This document shows, piece after piece, positions 60,985 to 64,000 of a stretch of DNA of 64,000 bases. The DNA comes from Kineothrix sp. MSJ-39 (GTDB taxonomy: Bacteria; Bacillota; Clostridia; Lachnospirales; Lachnospiraceae), in assembly GCF_018917935.1 (NCBI RefSeq), contig NZ_JAHLPN010000002.1, forward strand, positions 186,001-250,000, written 5' to 3'. The notes under the pieces were generated by a model that saw only the letters and a list, made by a program, of their open reading frames with translations, searched no databases and was not told the origin of the DNA. Numbering within the stretch: the stretch's first letter is position 1; each line of letters starts with the position of its first letter. Position numbers and translations under genes: made by a program.

Positions 60985-62103
60985 TTATTCTCCCTGATTA
61001 TTTTCAAATTCCTTTGCAACTTCCTCAAGCAGCTTGCGGATCTGCAGATGCTGCGGGCAGGCTTTTTCACATTTTCCGCACTTGATACAGTCGGAAGCCT
61101 TTCTGCCCGGTGCAGTATGTACCGCATTATAATAGTAATCAGCATTCCAGTCATGATAGAGCTGCTTTGTATTCATGATCGCAAACAGATCCGGAATGGA
61201 AATCTTCTTCGGACAGCCTGCTGTACAATACCGGCAGGCAGTACAAGGGATCAGATTCATGCTTCTGAAGATCGCCTGCACCTTCTTGACCGCTTCCATC
61301 TCTGTTTCATCCAGTGGCTTGAAATCTTTCATAAAGCTGATATTGTCCTGCATCTGTGCAAGGCTGCTCATACCGGAAAGTACCATCATCATGCCCGGGA
61401 AACCTGCTGCAAAACGGATCGCATAGCTGGCAGGACTGCCTCCGTGCAGATCCTCGATCACTTTCTTTGCCTCTTCCGGCAGATTCACCAGATTGCCGCC
61501 CTTGACTGGCTCCATAACAAGTACCGGTTTGTTGAATTTACGGCAGATCTCATAGCACTTTCTGCTCTGTACAGCCGGATCATCATAATCGACGTAGTTG
61601 AACTGGATCTGTACGACTTCAATCTCAGGATATTCTGTCAGGATCTGCTCCAGGATCTCTGCCCTGTCATGGAAGGAAATACCAACATGACGGATCTTGC
61701 CTTCCTTTTTCAGTTCAAATGCTGTCTCATATGCATGGCAGGATTTGAAAAACTTGAAGATCTCCTCATTCTGGGCATGCATGAGGTAAAAATCAAAATA
61801 GTCCACACCACACGCTTCAAGCTGGCTTTCAAAGAAGGGCCGGATCTCTTCCTCCTTCTTAAAATAAAAGTTTGTCAGTTTATTTGTCAGGATATAACGG
61901 TCACGCGGATAGCGGCTTGTCAGACAATCCTTTAATGCAAGCTCACTTTTGCCGTCCAGATAGCCATGCGCCGTATCAAAATAATTGAAACCGGCGTCCA
62001 GGAATGCATCTACCATACGACAGGTTTCTTCTGTATCTACCTGATCACCCTTCATCGGAAGACGCATACATCCAAAACCAAAATTTTTCTTGATCTTATC
62101 CAT
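60985..62103 (-). CDS. Aldo/keto reductase with C-terminal 4Fe-4S ferredoxin domain
   Basis: 372 aa. AKR barrel (about residues 1-275): FGFGCMRLP, YFDTAHGYLDGKSE with Asp/Tyr, LTNKLTN with Lys, LMHAQNEE with His. The C-terminus carries two clusters: CTACRYCTAGCP (about 296-307) and CIKCGKCEKACP (about 347-358). This type is common in anaerobes and probably uses ferredoxin-linked electrons. AAAGGAG is 9 nt before the ATG. First of AKR-ECF S-DUF1893. Confidence 0.93.
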   Translation of the reverse strand: MDKIKKNFGFGCMRLPMKGDQVDTEETCRMVDAFLDAGFNYFDTAHGYLDGKSELALKDCLTSRYPRDRYILTNKLTNFYFKKEEEIRPFFESQLEACGVDYFDFYLMHAQNEEIFKFFKSCHAYETAFELKKEGKIRHVGISFHDRAEILEQILTEYPEIEVVQIQFNYVDYDDPAVQSRKCYEICRKFNKPVLVMEPVKGGNLVNLPEEAKKVIEDLHGGSPASYAIRFAAGFPGMMMVLSGMSSLAQMQDNISFMKDFKPLDETEMEAVKKVQAIFRSMNLIPCTACRYCTAGCPKKISIPDLFAIMNTKQLYHDWNADYYYNAVHTAPGRKASDCIKCGKCEKACPQHLQIRKLLEEVAKEFENNQGE

Positions 62104-62233
62104 CTTAAGATACTCCTTTCCTCTTGCTATTTTTTCTCATTATGCTTTATTATATATCCTAAAGCTGACTTGAGGTCAAGCATTTTTTGACCTGCACAAA
62201 TACTGACCTGCCGCCGTACCTTTCAAAAGAAAA

Positions 62234-62253
62234 AAGGCAGGTTAACCCGCCTT
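62234..62253 (-). terminator. Terminator after the KdpDE-like operon
   Basis: AAGGC-A-GGTTAACC-C-GCCTT with A/T tracts on both sides. It lies 12 nt past the 41-aa ORF stop. Confidence 0.8.
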
Positions 62254-62264
62254 TTCATATCCTG

Positions 62265-62390
62265 TTATTTCGCTTCTTCTTGTTTTGTCTGTTCTTTTTT
62301 CTTTGATTTGCCATGTTCCAGCGTCCATCCCCATATGCCTGCAGCGATCACTGCCAGACCCATGAGACCGGCAAAAATATTTTCCGCCAT
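62265..62390 (-). CDS. 41-aa membrane peptide
   Basis: ATG with AGGAGG 9 nt upstream. The product has a TM helix (NIFAGLMGLAVIAAGIWGWT) and a very basic tail with KSKKKEQTKQEE. It follows the regulator gene by 17 nt and ends at the operon terminator. Its start site is strong, so it is probably translated. It could be a KdpF-like or kinase-modulating peptide, but no potassium pump genes are in the window. Confidence 0.75.
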   Translation of the reverse strand: MAENIFAGLMGLAVIAAGIWGWTLEHGKSKKKEQTKQEEAK

Positions 62391-62407
62391 TATGATAATC
62401 CTCCTTT

Positions 62408-63103
62408 TCAGACATCATTCATGCGGTAACCGACTCCCAGTTCATTTAATATGTATTTGTATTCGCCCGGCTTTTCTCCGAATTTTTTCCGGATATTTGC
62501 CATGTTGACCTGCAGTTTTTTTACACTGCCATAATCGGAATAGCCCCATACCTTTTTGATGATCTCCGCATAGGTGAGTACTTTTCCCGCATGCAGTGCC
62601 AGAAGCTGTACAATATTATATTCTGTCTGTGTCAGTTTGATCTCTTCTCCTGCAATCATGACCTTCCTTGCATCATATTCGATCTCCATGTCATACAGAG
62701 AAAAAGATTCCCGCACGCTTTTACCCGTACCCTGAAAACGACTGTTCCTAAGTGTTGCACGGACTCTTGCCAAAAGCTCCGCAGTTCCGAACGGCTTTGT
62801 CACATAGTCATTGGCGCCAAGATCCAACGCTTCCACTTTATCCGATTCATCCGTTCTGGCTGACAGAACGACGATCGGCGTATCACTTTTTGCCCGGATC
62901 TTCCGAATGATCTCAATTCCATCCATATCAGGCAGTCCCAGATCCAGGATGACAAGATCGGGATTATGCGAAAAGAACATCGTCAGTCCGTTCTTTCCGT
63001 TCTGTGCCATAATGACCTGATAATCATTGGTCTCAAAGATCATTTTCATAAAATTGCAAATATTCTTTTCATCTTCTATTACAAGAATCTTATAGCTGTT
63101 CAC
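62408..63103 (-). CDS. OmpR-family response regulator, KdpE-like
   Basis: 231 aa from a GTG start with GAGGA 8 nt before it. Receiver (about residues 4-118) with DE at 11-12, phospho-acceptor Asp in LVILDLGLPDMDG and Lys in VTKPFG; winged-helix C-terminus with ELGVGYRM. KdpE proteins activate potassium transport in other bacteria; kdpFABC is not seen here. It overlaps the kinase gene by 14 nt. Confidence 0.92.
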   Translation of the reverse strand: MNSYKILVIEDEKNICNFMKMIFETNDYQVIMAQNGKNGLTMFFSHNPDLVILDLGLPDMDGIEIIRKIRAKSDTPIVVLSARTDESDKVEALDLGANDYVTKPFGTAELLARVRATLRNSRFQGTGKSVRESFSLYDMEIEYDARKVMIAGEEIKLTQTEYNIVQLLALHAGKVLTYAEIIKKVWGYSDYGSVKKLQVNMANIRKKFGEKPGEYKYILNELGVGYRMNDV

Positions 63104-64000
63104 TTAAGCTGTCCTCCTCATCAAGCGTAAATCGGAAGGTACATCCGCCTTCTTCCCGGTTTTCCACGGAGATCTCACCATCATGTGCCTTAATGATAGA
63201 GGCACATACCGCAAGTCCGATTCCCATGCTCTTCTTATTATGATCCACGGGAGCATCTTGGATTTCAAAATAATCTTTGAAAATGCTCTTTAACCGTTCT
63301 TTGGGAATGCCACAACCATTGTCGGTGATCTCAAAAACAACTTTTCCGCTTTCCGTATGGACCGTCAGGGAAAGCTCTGTCATCCCCTGTGCATGCTGCA
63401 CAGCGTTTTCCAGAATATTGATGATAACCTGCTCGATCAGCACCGCATCCATCGGAATACTGATAAATTCATCCGGGATTGACACGGTGACCTTCTGGTT
63501 CGGATATCTTTTTTTAAATTTCACCAGCACAGAGTTGATCAGCTCTTCCAGTACAACGGAATTTTTCTTGAGCCTGACCCCTCCGTTATCAATTCTTGTA
63601 ATGGACAGAATATTTTCAACCATATTCATGAGCCATTGCGCATCTTCTCTGATACCTGTCGTAAGCTGCAGGATCTGCTCTTTTTTCAGATGATCATAGT
63701 TGTCTATGATCGTCGTACTCGAACCATAGATCGTTGTCAGCGGCGTTCTGAAATCATGTGATACTGCACGCAGCAGATTGCCGCGCATTTTCTCCTTCGC
63801 ACTCTCTGCCCGCACCTTTTCCTGCCATTTGAGCTGCGCCATTACAGTACTTGTCATGATCGTTATGATCAGCATGATCAGTGCGGATATGATATTTTCC
63901 GGTATACTGAAGTTAAATGCAAAATAAGGAAATGCAAATACAAAATTCAACGCCAGAACACTTAAAACCGACGCCGCAATACCGTAAACATACCCTTCTG
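63090..64000 (-). CDS. Sensor histidine kinase, KdpD-like (N-terminus outside window)
   Basis: The frame is open to the window edge, with 304 residues visible. It begins in the DUF4118 membrane domain (GIAASVLSVLALNFVFAFPYF, then SALIMLIITIMTSTVMAQL), followed by HisKA with His in LLRAVSHDFRTPLTTIYGSS and HATPase_c with ILENAVQHAQ, DNGCGIP and GIGLAVC. The KdpD sensor and USP domains would be upstream. A TTG at 63950 is only an internal codon. Confidence 0.9.
   Translation of the reverse strand, partial: EGYVYGIAASVLSVLALNFVFAFPYFAFNFSIPENIISALIMLIITIMTSTVMAQLKWQEKVRAESAKEKMRGNLLRAVSHDFRTPLTTIYGSSTTIIDNYDHLKKEQILQLTTGIREDAQWLMNMVENILSITRIDNGGVRLKKNSVVLEELINSVLVKFKKRYPNQKVTVSIPDEFISIPMDAVLIEQVIINILENAVQHAQGMTELSLTVHTESGKVVFEITDNGCGIPKERLKSIFKDYFEIQDAPVDHNKKSMGIGLAVCASIIKAHDGEISVENREEGGCTFRFTLDEEDSLSEQL

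Noticed and set aside
60961-61935. 324-aa plus-strand frame opposite the aldo/keto reductase
   Set aside because: Antisense shadow with no ribosome binding site; the reductase reads through with all motifs.
62265-62390. KdpF assignment for the 41-aa peptide
   Set aside because: No kdpA, kdpB or kdpC nearby and the sequence has a basic tail unlike KdpF.

Overview
The window looks like a chromosomal segment of a Gram-positive, spore-forming anaerobe of the Clostridia, most likely family Lachnospiraceae. The reasons are strong AGGAGG-type ribosome binding sites, a spoVT gene, a yabO-yabP-yabQ-divIC-spoIIE-tilS-hpt-ftsH cluster in the order known from Bacillus and Clostridia, a two-gene FeoAB, a large coiled-coil FtsX permease, and BspA-type LRR surface proteins. 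The species cannot be named from the sequence. Most genes lie on the minus strand.

Layout. 1-2600: the 3' end of an Ig-like surface protein, an AAA/DUF4143 ATPase preceded by four 33-bp iterons and flanked by a duplicated terminator, and spoVT. 2700-4870: an RsmH-family methyltransferase and purC. 5255-18204: one six-gene minus-strand operon from a clear promoter: hybrid kinase, LRR surface protein, MoxR ATPase, DUF58 protein, transglutaminase-like membrane protein, second hybrid kinase. The transglutaminase has alanine where the catalytic cysteine should be, and neither kinase has a partner regulator nearby. 18300-22930: a D,D-carboxypeptidase, a rhodanese-TtcA fusion and a SulP anion transporter. 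23080-28075: an ABC ATPase/FtsX pair flanked by two inverted copies of a structured repeat whose helices covary, probably a non-coding RNA. 28079-30872: the met(NIQ) methionine importer. 30913-37613: a TPR protein, an LCM-type methyltransferase, feoAB, an AraC regulator and an ATC-hydrolase-family protein; three GTTAG-N6-CTAAC operators occur here and a fourth at 56.4 kb.

37.9-41.6 kb is a visibly AT-rich accessory island next to tRNA-Leu and tRNA-Tyr. It holds a GIY-YIG endonuclease, a DUF3800 protein with a structured leader, a small-RNA locus and an AbiE toxin-antitoxin pair with its operator. 42-46.3 kb: an XRE regulator, HD and YunG proteins, a small CxxC protein and a cytoplasmic GH13 enzyme. 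46.6-53.2 kb: the sporulation/division cluster, with a SpoIIE that lacks its membrane domain. 53.3-55 kb: a SEDS (FtsW/RodA) protein fused to a permease-prefix domain with its PadR repressor. 55-64 kb: a 31-aa membrane peptide, a hydroxyacid dehydrogenase, an alpha/beta hydrolase, TspO, a 145-bp MITE with target duplication, a DUF1648/RHH/SPFH operon, DUF1893/ECF-S, an aldo-keto reductase, a 41-aa membrane peptide and a KdpDE-like two-component system cut by the window edge.

The best candidates for undescribed biology are the six-gene kinase/LRR/MoxR operon with the dead transglutaminase, the paired structured RNA around the ABC-FtsX operon, and the GTTAG-N6-CTAAC regulon linking iron uptake to small-molecule enzymes.
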